Part shown: positions 1 to 11,375 of the stretch, piece after piece
Numbering within the stretch: the first letter of the stretch is position 1
How the letters are laid out: each line of letters starts with the position of its first letter
Assembly: GCA_963921795.1 (NCBI GenBank)
Contig: OY997645.1
Coordinates: forward strand, 21,211,537 to 21,275,536
Direction: 5' to 3'
Source of the DNA: Nannobrachium achirus
Lineage: Eukaryota > Chordata > Actinopteri > Myctophiformes > Myctophidae
DNA length: 64,000 nucleotides
The notes under the pieces: generated by a model
Database searches by the model: none
What the model was told of the DNA's origin: nothing
What the model saw: only the letters and a program-made list of their open reading frames with translations
Position numbers and translations under genes: made by a program

Positions 1-630
1 GGCTGTTCTTGTGATCTTAATTTGTGTTTTGTTCATTTAAATAAATAACTTTGCATTAGAGCTACAAGTGAGGCTGCTACAGGTCCTTGCGGTCTTGTTT
101 CCGTTGGGGGTCCTTGGCTACAGTACTTCATAAACTTTATATATTCATATACTTTTATAATTATAGCCTGAGATTCAATTTCTGAGATATACTACAGGTA
201 ACACCAAATTACCTTGACTTTAACACATTTTACTTTGTTATTAAAATGAATAGTATTGCTTTTTATTGCTATTTTGTTTTCATATAGTTTGCTTTTTGTT
301 GCTTGCCATAGTGATAATTGAAGATTATTCAGATTATTTTCCATTTTGTTTCAGCACCTGCTGAATGTCATTGAATGTGTCTATTCAATGAGAATGACAT
401 TGAATATACAGAACACAACTTTTGCCAAATTAAATTCATTTAGTGCTGTATCAAGTCTTCCAGAAGAGGTCAAGTCCTTGAACATACAGTAGATGTGTTC
501 TCTCTGCCACCAACAAAGCAACAAATACTCCCTTGTATCATTAATCACTTTGTGTACTTGTATTACAGAGAGGTTTTCAAAGAATTCTTCATGTTTGTTT
601 GAGACCTTGGAAGTATACCAATTACCACAT
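1..630. other. AT-rich flank without recognised gene
   Basis: I see no exon-like similarity, no clear repeat family and no long open frame here. It is the pre-insertion flank of the LINE that follows. Confidence 0.6.
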
Positions 631-646
631 AAGATGAGGTCAAAAG
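631..646. repeat. Target-site duplication, 5' copy
   Basis: AAGATGAGGTCAAAAG here is repeated exactly at 8109-8124, directly after the poly(A) tail of the LINE. A perfect 16-bp duplication is the footprint of target-primed reverse transcription and marks the 5' end of the element at 647. Confidence 0.95.
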
Positions 647-814
647 GGAGTTCCGACAAGATGGCGACCGAGTAGGACGCGTTTGTTGAGCTCTGTGGAG
701 GTGCATAGTTTTCACATTTTTTAAGCCCATTTTTTACTGCCTTTATAGTTCTTTTGAGACTTTAAACGCCCAAAACACTGGTGAGCGTCTGTTTTTGCAG
801 TTGTTTCGTGTTTC
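647..814 (+). promoter_or_regulatory. LINE 5' UTR with YY1-like site
   Basis: The first bases after the target-site duplication contain CAAGATGGCGACCGAGTAGG (658-677). The core CAAGATGGC matches the YY1 site at the start of human L1, which positions its internal promoter. The short G/C-rich leader leads to the ORF1 start at 815. Promoter function is inferred from similarity of position and motif. Confidence 0.6.
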
Positions 815-1741
815 ATGCCGAATACGATTAACACGAGGTCGAGGAGTACCAGGTCTCCGACCGCAAACGCCGACAACATGGCCGGCGCAATGCAGGGCGA
901 CGCTGACGCTCCGGTTACAAAGAGCATGCTGCGCGAGGTCCTCAAGGAATCACTGAAAGAGTTTATGGATGGTTTTATTCAACCCATGATGCTTGGCTTG
1001 GAGAAGAAATTACTGAAGAAGATTGATGACTTCGGAAAGGAGCTGCGTCCTGCAGTCGCCACGCTGAACACGACCGTGGCTGAACAGGGGGAGGCCATTG
1101 AGAACTTTGGTTCCTCCATGGACAGTTTGCAGATGTGTATCACTGAATTGGAGAGAAGATGTGCTAATCTGGAGGAGAAGCTCGTCATAGCAGAAGACCG
1201 GAGTCGTAGGAACAACATAAGAGTGATTGGGATCTCTCCTGGGCTAGAAAAGGCTGACCCAGTGGCCTTTATCCAGTCTTTTTTGCAGAAAACATTCCCC
1301 GACGAGTTTCCCGACTCCCCCCCGGAGGTGGATCGTGCTCATCGGACCGGCAATCCACGTTCTGATAAGCCAAGGGCTTTCCTGGCAAGGATCCATTTTT
1401 TCCGGGTAAAGGAACGCATACTCCAGCTCTCCAGGAAAGCAGGCCAACTGACATACAATGGCAAAAAGGTGTATATTTTCCCCGACTGGTCTGCTGAAAC
1501 ATCAAAGAGAAGGGCAGCTTTCGGGCCAGTAAAGGAATTCCTACGTTCCATCACCGCGGAAGGGGTTAAATACGGAATAAGGCACCCGAGCAAATTCTGG
1601 ATAACCGTGGATGAGGCGACTTCTACTTTCAACTCACCCAAGGAAGCTCTGGCCTTTTGCAAGGATAAGTTCAAGACTCCAGGTGCTGCGGACGAGACTC
1701 TAGCTACGCAGGATGATGAGACGACAGTTACAGAGAACTAA
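815..1741 (+). CDS. LINE ORF1 protein (L1 ORF1p-like RNA-binding protein)
   Basis: This 308-residue protein resembles the L1 ORF1p family, a trimeric RNA chaperone that coats LINE RNA and is needed for retrotransposition. Residues about 36-127 are Leu/Glu/Lys-rich and likely form the trimerising coiled coil. The RRM-like domain follows at about 128-213, opening with DRSRRNNIRVIGI (128-140), the family's signature, and containing DRAHRTG near 173 and RAFLARIHFFRVKERIL near 187. The C-terminal domain runs about 214-287 with FPDWSAETSKRRAAF and GVKYGIRHPSKFW. A basic, Ser/Thr/Arg-rich N-terminus and an acidic tail complete it. The frame is intact. The start at 815 is the first ATG after the 5' UTR and gives a complete protein; a later ATG at residue 22 is possible. 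Confidence 0.93.
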   Translation: MPNTINTRSRSTRSPTANADNMAGAMQGDADAPVTKSMLREVLKESLKEFMDGFIQPMMLGLEKKLLKKIDDFGKELRPAVATLNTTVAEQGEAIENFGSSMDSLQMCITELERRCANLEEKLVIAEDRSRRNNIRVIGISPGLEKADPVAFIQSFLQKTFPDEFPDSPPEVDRAHRTGNPRSDKPRAFLARIHFFRVKERILQLSRKAGQLTYNGKKVYIFPDWSAETSKRRAAFGPVKEFLRSITAEGVKYGIRHPSKFWITVDEATSTFNSPKEALAFCKDKFKTPGAADETLATQDDETTVTEN

Positions 1742-2332
1742 CTTTTACCAGGGACACTTTTGCTTTCGTGATCGCGTGCTTTCAAACACATTCTGCCGAT
1801 GTGATATCCTTTTGCCTTTAATGGACTGTTGGTAAGCTGGCTGGGACTTTGGAGATGACTTTTACGCAGCGTCTTTCTTTCCTCACTCTCTCCTCCTCCT
1901 CCTCCCCAAAGGGTGAGTTGTTAATGTAAGCCTACTTATTGTTTTGGACTCATCATCTGACTTGACGTTGTGTTTTCAAGTGTTTCGTTTCATAATACCT
2001 ATTTTATTTGTTTTATTTTTTAACAAGATCTGTAAGCAGATGGGTGTTACTCGTTTTAATTTAGGTTACCGCAAGGAGAGAGGATTTAGGGCTGCTAAAG
2101 CTATAAGCATAATTCACTGTCTTTTTTGTTTGAATATAATGGACATTGTTCTTGTTATTATTGTATTCCTTTTCTTTGCTCTTATTGAGCGTTGTGCTGC
2201 TTACTATATAGGTCTAGAGGGTTTTATCTCTCTCTGTTAGGCTTTGTCTAACGTGTTCCGTGTCGCGGTTCGGACGGAGCCTGCTCTCTCTATCGTCTTT
2301 CCTCTATGTCTCTCTATCTATCTCGGCTTTCC

Positions 2333-2371
<39 letters not shown>

Positions 2372-2390
2372 TCTCTGGCTCTCTCTCTCG

Positions 2391-2464
<74 letters not shown>

Positions 2465-2699
2465 GTTAGGTAATGGCGGCTATGTTGGTTGTTAGTTTAT
2501 GGTTCGTTTATGCCGCCTAAAACGCTACTTTTTCGGGTAGGAGGGCGAGACTGGGCTTTGGCCTTTGTATTGAGTAATGTAGCCTACTGTTTAAGGTGAA
2601 ACAGATATAAATAATATGGTCTAAATTGTGAAGGCTCCGCGGTTCCAGAGACCACTCGCTCTCCCGCCCTTTCTCTATGTCTCTCTACCTATCTCTGCT

Positions 2700-2745
<46 letters not shown>

Positions 2746-4102
2746 GGCTCATTGACTCGTTCTTTTTTTTCCTTTTTTTTTCTAATCTCAATAGCTGGCG
2801 GATGTACGATCTCGTGGCGCGTTGGCTCTACGTGCTTGTGGATCCGCTGTCTGGGGGGGGGGGGGGGGGGTAGTTATTTACCTACTTTACTTGTTAAAAT
2901 GTTAATTTACTTGTTAAAATGTTAATTTCTTGATGGGGGGAGAGGGGAGCTCTGTATTGGGATATTTATTTTGTAGTCGTGATTGGGTAGGTTCACTGTT
3001 TGAAGTATGGTAGTTTACTGTTTAAGACGGAAACAGACTTAACTAATATGATTGACATTTATCTAAGTTTGCACTGGCCTTTTGGGCATGTACAGGGAGC
3101 TGTATATGGCGCAGTATGCATTATGTGTGCTGTGTTGTATATGGTTTCCTGATCATACATAACTGTGTTTTATGTAAATACTTATGTATACAGACTTTTC
3201 TTTTCTTTCCTTTTTTTCCCCCTTCTAATTAGTAATTGTGGTTTGTATGCATGGATGCATGGGGGGGCTGTATGTGGCGCAGTATGCATTAACACTGTGT
3301 GTGCTTTGCTGCATATGGCCCCCCGGATGTGCTTTTAATTTCTATTTCTAACTACATATGTAAGTGCATATATTTTTATATCATATACACTGATTTCCCT
3401 TTTTTATTTATTTTTATTATTAATATTATATTAGTGCCTTGTCGTGGTGACAGCCTTATTTCCACTTATCTGTCACAAGTGTTTGGTTATTTGCATTAGC
3501 GTGGCTTATAGGGCTTTATCACATTCTAAGTGGGCCTAATGCTGGACTGATTATTATTATTACAGTTGTTATAGTCCCCTCAATTTTTTTTTTCCCTTTA
3601 TTCTTTTCTTTTTTCTCTCCCCCTTCTTTACTAGAAATGTTAACATACCATTCTCATTTATTTAAGTGATATGAAGTGGGGAGATTGATCATAATTTGAG
3701 CTGATGGAATGTTTAAGAGCTATTCAGCCACAAGAAGGCACTTTTTTGTTGTTGTTGTTTTTACTTTGGTGATCTGTTATATATTTACATAACCACCAGA
3801 GGGCAATGTATGGTTACTTTTGGGCAGTTACTTGTTTGCACTCTCTGACAGAGTGAAATGAAGGTTGACTAATAGGTTGATGGGGTGGGGAACTGTTTTT
3901 GTGCACTCTGATGCTAATGGGGTTTTCCCCCTCAAGCTTCAATGTTATGTGTTTTTTTATGTTCGTTTGATGTTGCTTTTTCCTTTCTGTTCCTTTTGGG
4001 GTTGTTTTGTTTTTCTGTTGGGAAGGTTTGTTGTGAGGGACCAACTAGGAAATTCTAAAATGTTCTACTGTGCTTGCTGTGCGTATGGTTTGAACCACAA
4101 TT
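1742..4102 (+). other. Long inter-ORF region of the LINE with simple repeats
   Basis: There are 2.36 kb between ORF1 and ORF2, much longer than the spacer of tens of bases in human L1. The region holds (CT)n at 2331-2390, (GT)n at 2392-2430, (CT)n at 2433-2462, a second (CT)n at 2705-2742 and an 18-base G run at 2853-2870. T-rich DNA fills the rest, with a partial duplication of TGTATATGGCGCAGTATGCATTA-like segments near 3101 and 3270. I see no third protein domain. ORF2 translation would need reinitiation, an internal entry mechanism or a separate transcript. Confidence 0.7.
2331..2462. repeat. (CT)n-(GT)n-(CT)n microsatellite inside the LINE
   Basis: About 60 bp of CT, 39 bp of GT and 30 bp of CT lie in tandem within the inter-ORF region. 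The track translates to Ser/Leu and Cys/Val repeats that are not real proteins. Confidence 0.95.
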
Positions 4103-7100
4103 ATGACAGAATATAAATTTCTAAGTTTCAATGTAAGGGGAGCGAATATACCGCATAAGCGAACCAGCATTTTGGGGGTTTTGCGATCTAAATCAATTGA
4201 CTTTGCATTTATACAGGAGTCTCATCTTTTAAAAGAGCATTCCAACCGATTGGCTAATAAACATTATCGTGTTTTAGCCTTTTCAGCTGCTTCTTCCAAA
4301 ACCAAGGGAGTAGCCATATTGGCTAGACGTAACCTTAGGTTGGATTCTTTGGGTGATTGGTCTGACAGTGACGGGAGGATAGCTGTTGCTAAAATCCGCT
4401 TGGAGGGTAAAATGCTAGCACTAGTCTCTGTGTATGCTCCAAATGTTTTAGACAAAGAGTTTTACAAATTACTAACTAAAACCTTATTGGAACTGACGGA
4501 TTTCAAAATCATTGTTGGTGCTGACTTCAATGCAACATGGCAACATAACCTAGATAGATCCACTGGGGTAGAAAGCAGAGAACAAGCACTAGCGTCTGCA
4601 GAACTACGTGCTTGGGCAAACTCAACTGGCTTACTCGACATCTGGCGTTTAATGAACCCAACGGTTAGAGATTTTTCTTTTCTGTCGGGTAGGCATGCTT
4701 CATTCTCTAGGATCGATTACGTTTTTGCCCCTGTTAGCTTGTTTCATAAAATTGCCAAGGTAGAGTTGCTCCCAATGTCACTCTCGGATCACAAGGCGGT
4801 GCTGTGTGTTGCTTCACTGAAACAGGTTATAGATAGAGCTCCTAGATGGCGGTTTAACACCACACTGCTGCGCGATGCGGCATTTGTAGCTCAGTTTCAA
4901 ACTGGTTTGCGTGAATTTATAAATATCAATACAGGCTCAGTTGAGGATCCCAGAATTCTTTGGGATGCAATTAAAGGCTTTATCAGGAGTAATACAACCC
5001 TCTATGCGTCCACTCAGAGAAAATTAAGGTCAGCCAAACTGGTGGAATTGGAATCTCGGTTTTCTACTTTGGATAATTCTCTCCAAAATAACTTTGATGT
5101 TAGTACAGCAACTCAGAGGGAGCTAGTTAAGAAAGAAATTAACTCCATTCTCAAGCGCCGCTCAGAATTTCAAATGAAACGCACAAGGCAAAACTACTAT
5201 TTTAATAGTGCAAGACCCAGTCACTTACTGGCTTTACGTCTTAGATCCAATGAGCATTTTGCTGATATTGTTAGTGTCAAATCAACAACGGGAGCCATGG
5301 TTACAGAACCCAAAGAGGTCAATGCCACGTTTCGTGCTTTTTATGATGAGCTCTACACCTCCGAGGTCATTCACGATGATGCAGTATGCAATAATTTTTT
5401 ATCCAACATACAGTTACCAACCCTTAGCGAGGCGGATGCGGAAGCCTTAGATAGACCGCTCCATCTGGCGGAATTACAGGAAGCTGTGCTCGCAATGCGT
5501 AGGGGCAAGTCGCCTGGTTTGGATGGGATACCCCCTGAACTTTATGCCATCTTTTGGGAAGATCTAGGTCAGCTGATGCTAGACATGTTTCGATATGCAA
5601 TTGAAAGTGGCTCTTTCTCCAGGGATGTGAATGTAGCTATTATATCATTATTGTTGAAGAAGAACAAGGATCCCACAGATTGCGCAAGCTATAGACCGCT
5701 TTCACTTTTGAATTCTGATCTAAAAGTTTTTGCTAAGGTGCTTGCGCGTCGCTTGCAGGGTTTTATGACCACCTTAGTACACTGTGATCAGACAGGTTTC
5801 ATAGGAACTAGACTAGCCTCTGATAATGCTAGACGACTATTGCATATCATCGATAGGGCTAAGGAGCTGAGGACCCCCGCCGCAGTGTTGTCGCTCGATG
5901 CGTTGAAGGCATTTGATCGTCTGGAATGGTCTTACCTGTGGGCTGTACTAGATAAAATGGGATTTGGTGCTTCATTCATACATTTTGTTAAAGTACTTTA
6001 TTCTAATCCGTCAGCGATGGTCCTAACCGGTAAGATCTGTTCGCCGCTATTCACGATTGGCAGATCTTCGAGGCAGGGTTGTCCCCTTAGTCCTCTCCTT
6101 TTCGCACTTTCACTCGAACCCTTGGCTCAGACAGTGCGTCAGTCTGCAGATATTACTCCTGTTTCGATTAACAACACACAGCATCGCATTTCCCTATATG
6201 CTGACGATATTCTACTGTTCATTGAGAATGCACCACAGTCAATTACTCATGTCCTTCAAATCTTTGATCAGTTCAGTTCCATTTCCGGCTACAAAATTAA
6301 TTGGACGAAGTCAGCCCTTCTACCTCTAAATGATCAGATGAGATCTGCTATCCTGCCGCCCATAATCCCAGTAGTAAGCCAATTCAAATATCTTGGCATA
6401 GATATTTTCCCCTCTCTTCAGGCTATTGTTAAGAACAACTATGGTGACACTCTAAATAAGATTTGTCTTGATTTAGATAGATGGTCATCTTTGCCCAACT
6501 CTCTCCAAGCTCGAGTTTCAATCATAAAGATGAATGTTCTTCCTAGGGTTAACTTTGTAAGCTCTATGCTCCCTTTGCCACCACCGCCGCAATACTGGAA
6601 TAAGCTTCACTCTTCGATATCTAAGTTTGTGTGGAAAGGGAAACGCCCTCGTCTTAAACTTTCTCTATTACAGCGTGCTAGAGATGATGGCGGCCTTTCA
6701 TTGCCCAACTTTAAATTTTATTATTGGGCCTTCACGCTCCGCCCCCTTTTAAATTGGTTTAACCCAGCAAATAAGGTTTCTTGGAGAGAGCTTGAGGAGA
6801 GTTTAGTGCAGCCTGTTGAATTGAGAGATCTTATCTATTCAAACATAACTACACATCAATGCAAAGTTCGCTTTGGACCTATCATTTCTCATTTAGTGGC
6901 AGTATGGAGAGCAGCTGAAAAGATGTGTAAGATTGATTGTAAATGGAACTTATTTTCCCCAGTGTTCAATAATCAAAGACTTTTAATCGAGGATCGCCCC
7001 ATTCGCTTTCCAAGGTGGAGGGCTAAGGGGATTCGTACATTAGGGGACTTATTTGATAGAAATGGTTTACGACCTTTTCGAGATTTGTGTGACATCTTCA

Positions 7101-7885
7101 ATCTGCCTGGAAATACCCTTTTTTTCTACTTCCAACTGAGATTGTCCATGAGGACCTATGGGGTCCCATGGCAAGCTCCCCTTAGATTGCACCCCTTCCA
7201 TGAGTTTATCTGTGATGGTAACAGAACAAGAGGTTTGGTTTCCACCCTCTATGGTTTTTTATTAGACTGTAGTTATGGGCCCCTATCTGTTGATACTGTT
7301 TGGAGGAATGATGTACCAAATTTGGACCCTGACTTTTGTTGGGACACAGTGTGGTCTAACATTAGGCTATCTTCTAGAAATCCAGACCATCAACAAATTC
7401 ATTTAAATTTTGTTCATCGGACTTATTTAACTCCCCGCAGACTATGTGCTATGAGGATTTTGAATAATCCCAACTGCACTCTCTGCGCCTCAAATAGTAT
7501 TGGTACCTTCCTTCACATGGTTTGGGAATGCCCAAATGTGTCGTCATTCTGGAATATGGTTGCCTCAAAACTTTCAACTATTTTTAGTATTAATATCATA
7601 CCTTCTCCTTCTTTATTTTTATTAAATGACGTCTCACAGTTGCAACTAAACAATATACGCAAGCGCATCTTCTTTGCTGGATTAACGGCGGCGAAGAAGA
7701 TGGTAGCTACGCGGTGGAAACCTCCTCATACGTTAACGTTTCGCCAGTGGGCCTTAACCTTTCTAGATATAGTATATTTAGAGCAGTCGATAGCAAGGTT
7801 ACACGGAGCAAAAGAAGAAAACATTAATATGTGGTCGGACATTGCAGATAAGCTTAAGGCTATGATTCAAGAAATCACTATATAG
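4103..7885 (+). CDS. LINE ORF2 protein: endonuclease and reverse transcriptase
   Basis: This intact 1260-residue protein would nick target DNA and copy LINE RNA at the nick. An APE-type endonuclease spans about 1-235: FNVRG near 8-12, E39 in QESHL, D141 and N143 in [13 protein letters not shown] near 205, and D229-H230 in SDHKAV. The reverse transcriptase spans about 440-770: [40 protein letters not shown]599 in [23 protein letters not shown], and the catalytic YADD at 699-702, followed by GYKINWTKS and FKYLGI. Near the C-terminus C1125, C1128, H1138 and C1143 form the CX2CX9HX4C knuckle seen in L1 ORF2p. The length matches the family. All catalytic residues I can check are present. The ATG at 4103 sits just before the endonuclease motif and is the only sensible start. 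Confidence 0.97.
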   Translation: MTEYKFLSFNVRGANIPHKRTSILGVLRSKSIDFAFIQESHLLKEHSNRLANKHYRVLAFSAASSKTKGVAILARRNLRLDSLGDWSDSDGRIAVAKIRLEGKMLALVSVYAPNVLDKEFYKLLTKTLLELTDFKIIVGADFNATWQHNLDRSTGVESREQALASAELRAWANSTGLLDIWRLMNPTVRDFSFLSGRHASFSRIDYVFAPVSLFHKIAKVELLPMSLSDHKAVLCVASLKQVIDRAPRWRFNTTLLRDAAFVAQFQTGLREFININTGSVEDPRILWDAIKGFIRSNTTLYASTQRKLRSAKLVELESRFSTLDNSLQNNFDVSTATQRELVKKEINSILKRRSEFQMKRTRQNYYFNSARPSHLLALRLRSNEHFADIVSVKSTTGAMVTEPKEVNATFRAFYDELYTSEVIHDDAVCNNFLSNIQLPTLSEADAEALDRPLHLAELQEAVLAMRRGKSPGLDGIPPELYAIFWEDLGQLMLDMFRYAIESGSFSRDVNVAIISLLLKKNKDPTDCASYRPLSLLNSDLKVFAKVLARRLQGFMTTLVHCDQTGFIGTRLASDNARRLLHIIDRAKELRTPAAVLSLDALKAFDRLEWSYLWAVLDKMGFGASFIHFVKVLYSNPSAMVLTGKICSPLFTIGRSSRQGCPLSPLLFALSLEPLAQTVRQSADITPVSINNTQHRISLYADDILLFIENAPQSITHVLQIFDQFSSISGYKINWTKSALLPLNDQMRSAILPPIIPVVSQFKYLGIDIFPSLQAIVKNNYGDTLNKICLDLDRWSSLPNSLQARVSIIKMNVLPRVNFVSSMLPLPPPPQYWNKLHSSISKFVWKGKRPRLKLSLLQRARDDGGLSLPNFKFYYWAFTLRPLLNWFNPANKVSWRELEESLVQPVELRDLIYSNITTHQCKVRFGPIISHLVAVWRAAEKMCKIDCKWNLFSPVFNNQRLLIEDRPIRFPRWRAKGIRTLGDLFDRNGLRPFRDLCDIFNLPGNTLFFYFQLRLSMRTYGVPWQAPLRLHPFHEFICDGNRTRGLVSTLYGFLLDCSYGPLSVDTVWRNDVPNLDPDFCWDTVWSNIRLSSRNPDHQQIHLNFVHRTYLTPRRLCAMRILNNPNCTLCASNSIGTFLHMVWECPNVSSFWNMVASKLSTIFSINIIPSPSLFLLNDVSQLQLNNIRKRIFFAGLTAAKKMVATRWKPPHTLTFRQWALTFLDIVYLEQSIARLHGAKEENINMWSDIADKLKAMIQEITI

Positions 7886-8108
7886 TGGTAACAGCCTAGC
7901 ACAGGCATGCACTATTGTACATTCCGTGTTGGTCCGGGGAAAGGGGGTGGGTGGGTTTTCTTTTCCTTTTCTTGTTTTGCTATTGTTTGTGTTTGTCTGT
8001 TAATTGCATTTTTCTTTTGATTAATGTTTTACTTTTTCTTGTTCTATTCATATGTATGTCTCTAATTTTATGTTATGGAAAATAAAAATAATTGATAACA
8101 AAAAAAAA
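7886..8108 (+). other. LINE 3' UTR and poly(A) tail
   Basis: A short T-rich 3' UTR with a G-rich patch (7935-7951) ends with AATAAA at 8081-8086 and a short A tail that merges with the AA of the 3' target-site duplication. Confidence 0.85.
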
Positions 8109-8124
8109 AAGATGAGGTCAAAAG
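8109..8124. repeat. Target-site duplication, 3' copy
   Basis: Exact copy of 631-646, directly abutting the poly(A) tail of the LINE. Confidence 0.95.
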
Positions 8125-8275
8125 CTCATATCTAAGATTTAACTTTTACACGTTCCTGGAGTTACATTTAGTTGATTCAGAAGCCTTGTTTCAGAAGCCT
8201 TTATCATTTAAACATTAACTTACAGTCACACCTTAAAATGTATCAATAGCAGAATCTTTTCTGTGTCGGGTGGAA

Positions 8276-8462
8276 AACTCCAAAACAGTTTATTCTACCC
8301 ATGATGGATTGATTCTGCCAATGCTTTTCAATGGGAATGGAGTGGTTTCTTGCCATTCACGGATTTCTGAAAAAAAAAGAAAAGAAAAAAAAAACACTCC
8401 ATTCCCATTGAAACGCATTGGAAGAATCCACGCTTACTGTAGGTAGAATTAAACTTTGGTTT
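8276..8462. mobile_element. Small foldback (MITE-like) element
   Basis: Arms of about 65-70 bp are inverted copies of each other. The inner match is CAATGGGAATGGAGTG (8328-8343 area) against CACTCCATTCCCATTG (near 8395). The loop is A-rich. No coding capacity. Confidence 0.65.
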
Positions 8463-8510
8463 GACTGTACCCTATGGCAGTCTTATCAAATGCCCTTTTA
8501 AGGTCTACTC

Positions 8511-8697
8511 TATAGTGTGTGCCAACGGTGACGCAATTGTAGTCCTTAGCGGCCATCTTTTGGGTAAAAACACAGGTGTTTCAATTGTTTGATTGCATAG
8601 AACTAATGCTTGCCTTTACTCCAATCAGAACACCTGTGTAAGGCTGTGTTGACCCAAGAAATGGCCGCTCTTAGTACTACATTTGGCACACCCTATA
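8511..8697. mobile_element. MITE-like element with TA ends
   Basis: TATAGTGTGTGCCAA at the left end pairs with the inverse of TTGGCACACCCTATA at the right end. Internal inverted blocks GCGGCCAT/ATGGCCGC and CACAGGTGTTTC/GAACACCTGTG continue the symmetry. About 187 bp, non-coding. Confidence 0.65.
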
Positions 8698-11375
8698 TGG
8701 TGCTTCCATGTCATCTATAGTGCTTCCTTTGGTGCTTCCCTGTCCTTTATTGTGCTTCCCCCAGAAGTGTAGTCGGTGAATTGGATTACAAGTGTTATTT
8801 ATACATTACTGTTGATTCTTAAATAAGCAGATTGTAGCAATGAGTGATTTTTCTTCCAGGTTTATTTATTCAGAGGAAGAGATGCTTAAGGCAAAAAAGA
8901 AAAGGCTATGGACTTACATTTCCTTATATTGCTTTGTACAGTATCATGATTAAATGTTGGTAAAAGTGAGAGGAAGAGGATGCGAACACATTTTATAAAC
9001 ACTTTTACATCAACACAGGATGCATTTGAATTTAAATCAACAATAAAATAAATTGTCTAATATTGTTGCTATCAGGCAGAAACTTTGTATCTCCATATTA
9101 ACTTTATTTTGTAAATTTAAGACCTACTAATAGCATCACAAAATAGCAAAAATATATATTTCTCTTTAATTTATTTAATTGAAAGTGATGATTGTGTGGG
9201 TTTTTATAAATATTGAACCAATGAAAAGAGTGACTAAATAATATTGGATCCATTGGAACACAGTTCTCTCTTTAAGTTTTCTGAAAAGTAACAGTTTCGG
9301 ACATACATGGTTTCCACCCGACAGCAACAATATGCTGAGCTATACTGTATTTTTGCCTTTATCCCCGTCCTTGTAAATGTACCCACCAACCACCTGCAAA
9401 CTGTATGTACAGTATACATCCATTCCCAACTATCCAGTCAGTCACATTGACCGTATTCACATAACAGCCATTCTGCTCTATTGTCATGATCAGGGGAAGA
9501 GGTCAGGTATGAATTAATGACCTGCGAGTATGAGCAAAATGGCCAATGTGTAAATATGATCCATTCACTAGATTCACACCATTTGCAACAGTCCTCCTGT
9601 GGTTTTTAAAGTTGGCAAGCAGACAAAATGAACATTTTAGGTTTTGCATCCTCCAGTCTTTAAATTGACAAATTATTCAAGTTTTATTCATAAAAAAGAC
9701 ATGCCTAGATATACAGTAATCAAATAATTACATGATAAATGGAATGACGGCCTTGGTCGGTGGGGGCTCTCATCTTTTTCTGTTAAACAATCAGTAGTGT
9801 GAAGAATCCAATACTTAAGTCTAAGCAAATTCATAAGGCAGTTTTTAAAAGGCACAGGATACATTTAAAACGATTCTCTGAAGGGATTTTTAAACGTCAA
9901 AAGAAATGGTGAACGCAATTTATACATTGACAGACACAATCAAGAGTTCGACGTGGTTGAGCAGTGACATCAGTATCCACAGTGATGCATATATAATTGT
10001 ACAAGGTAAAATATACCATACATAACACACAGAAGTAGCTTTGAAAGGTCTCACTTTACAGTAAATTCTAGGTTTACACAATAAACCTATCTTGTCATCT
10101 TCTGTTGTCAGATGCATATCAACCAATGAGATATGTCAGATAAAAAAATATATTACAGATACCTACAAATTAATTATACATTTTATTATTTTTAAGTTTA
10201 AAAGTCAGATAAAACCGTTAGTCTTCCCTACAATTTCACAATTGCATTATCATGAGGTTCTGTGCCTCTGAGAGAGTAATAATCGTAATCAACTTAATGA
10301 ACACAACTTCTGCATAAAGGTTATATCCCTTGTAAAAACTGATGGTTTGCATTTTCCTTACTGATCTTTTTTTTCTTCTTTCTTACAACTTAAGGTTAAA
10401 AGGTTTAATGAATGTATTTTGAATACACTTTACTATTGCTACATCGAGATAAAAACGTTTTGTGCGGCTTCCCCAAACAAGCCTTGCTCTGAAAGTTCCT
10501 ACTGCAGTGTCTATGTGATATGTAGTGTACCGCAAAAAAAACTTTCTCAACGTGCGCTACATTTTAATGTCTGCACTCTTTACATTGGTTTTGAGATTCC
10601 ATATTCAGAATGCTTACCAAAAGACTGCAGTATGAGCTTTCAGAGACAGCAGACACCTTCATTTGCAGAGATGAATGACATTGTAAAGTACAGTATATAC
10701 AGCCACAGGGTGGCGTTAGAGAACCGTTCCTTTCCGACTAAACAGATGCAATTCACATTCAGAGACAAAACAGAATGGTTCCACATGCCAGTGAAGGCCT
10801 GGTGGTCAAGAAATACACCAGGAGCTGAGGGTGACTGACTGTGTTGCACCACTGTCTGTCCTTCTATATTGTAAGGAAGCAACTATGGCGTTCAAAAATA
10901 CATTCTAAGCCAACAGCTACTAAATCGAATCCCGGATAAGTCATGCAGAGTTTCAGATGTTCAAATCAGAGATTCTTGAAAAATGTTTTGGTCCTAAATT
11001 AACCCAATGTGAGCTGACAGATTCTTCAGAACCTGACAACAAGGACATGACAAGAAGCCAGACGCTGTAGTTGCCATTGATGAGGTCAAGTGGTCAAGCC
11101 TTTGCACATCCAAAATCTAAAGAGTCTGGCCTTCTCACAAACCCGACAATTGACAACAGACCCATTCTAGGTTTTGATCCAGTTCAAGAAATACTGATTT
11201 GTGTAATCTGCAAATGGTCATTCATTGAACTATAGGCTAGGGCTCGACAGAGACCAGACCTCAAAGACCAGGATAAGTAATAACAATTTAACGCTTTGAT
11301 GTCTAGTCCTGATGAGACAGAAAAATAAAAAACAGTAACAACCAAGGCAGTGGATGTGATTGGGTCTTTTGTGTT
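8698..11375 (-). other. Probable por 3' UTR and intergenic DNA
   Basis: AT-rich DNA downstream of the por stop codon. Possible minus-strand AATAAA signals lie at 10187-10182 and near 9103, so the 3' UTR may extend for one or more kilobases. Open frames here (for example 10419-10838) have no recognisable domain. Confidence 0.4.

Larger units (their letters stand above)
647..8108 (+). mobile_element. Full-length L1-type non-LTR retrotransposon
   Basis: The 7.46-kb element has a 168-bp 5' UTR, ORF1 (815-1741), an unusually long inter-ORF region, ORF2 with endonuclease and reverse transcriptase (4103-7885), a 3' UTR with AATAAA at 8081-8086, and a short A tail. It is flanked by a perfect 16-bp duplication (631-646 and 8109-8124). 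Both ORFs are free of stops or frameshifts, so the insertion looks young and could be autonomous. The ORF1 layout (coiled coil, RRM-like, C-terminal domain) and the ORF2 motifs fit the L1/Tx1 group; I cannot separate L1 proper from Tx1-like without a tree. Confidence 0.95.

Noticed and set aside
3865..4116. 83-codon frame overlapping the start of LINE ORF2
   Set aside because: Low-complexity, hydrophobic, no similarity to a LINE protein; overlap is probably chance.
10419..10838. 139-codon open frame on the plus strand
   Set aside because: No domain, no splice-site context, and it lies antisense in the probable por 3' UTR.
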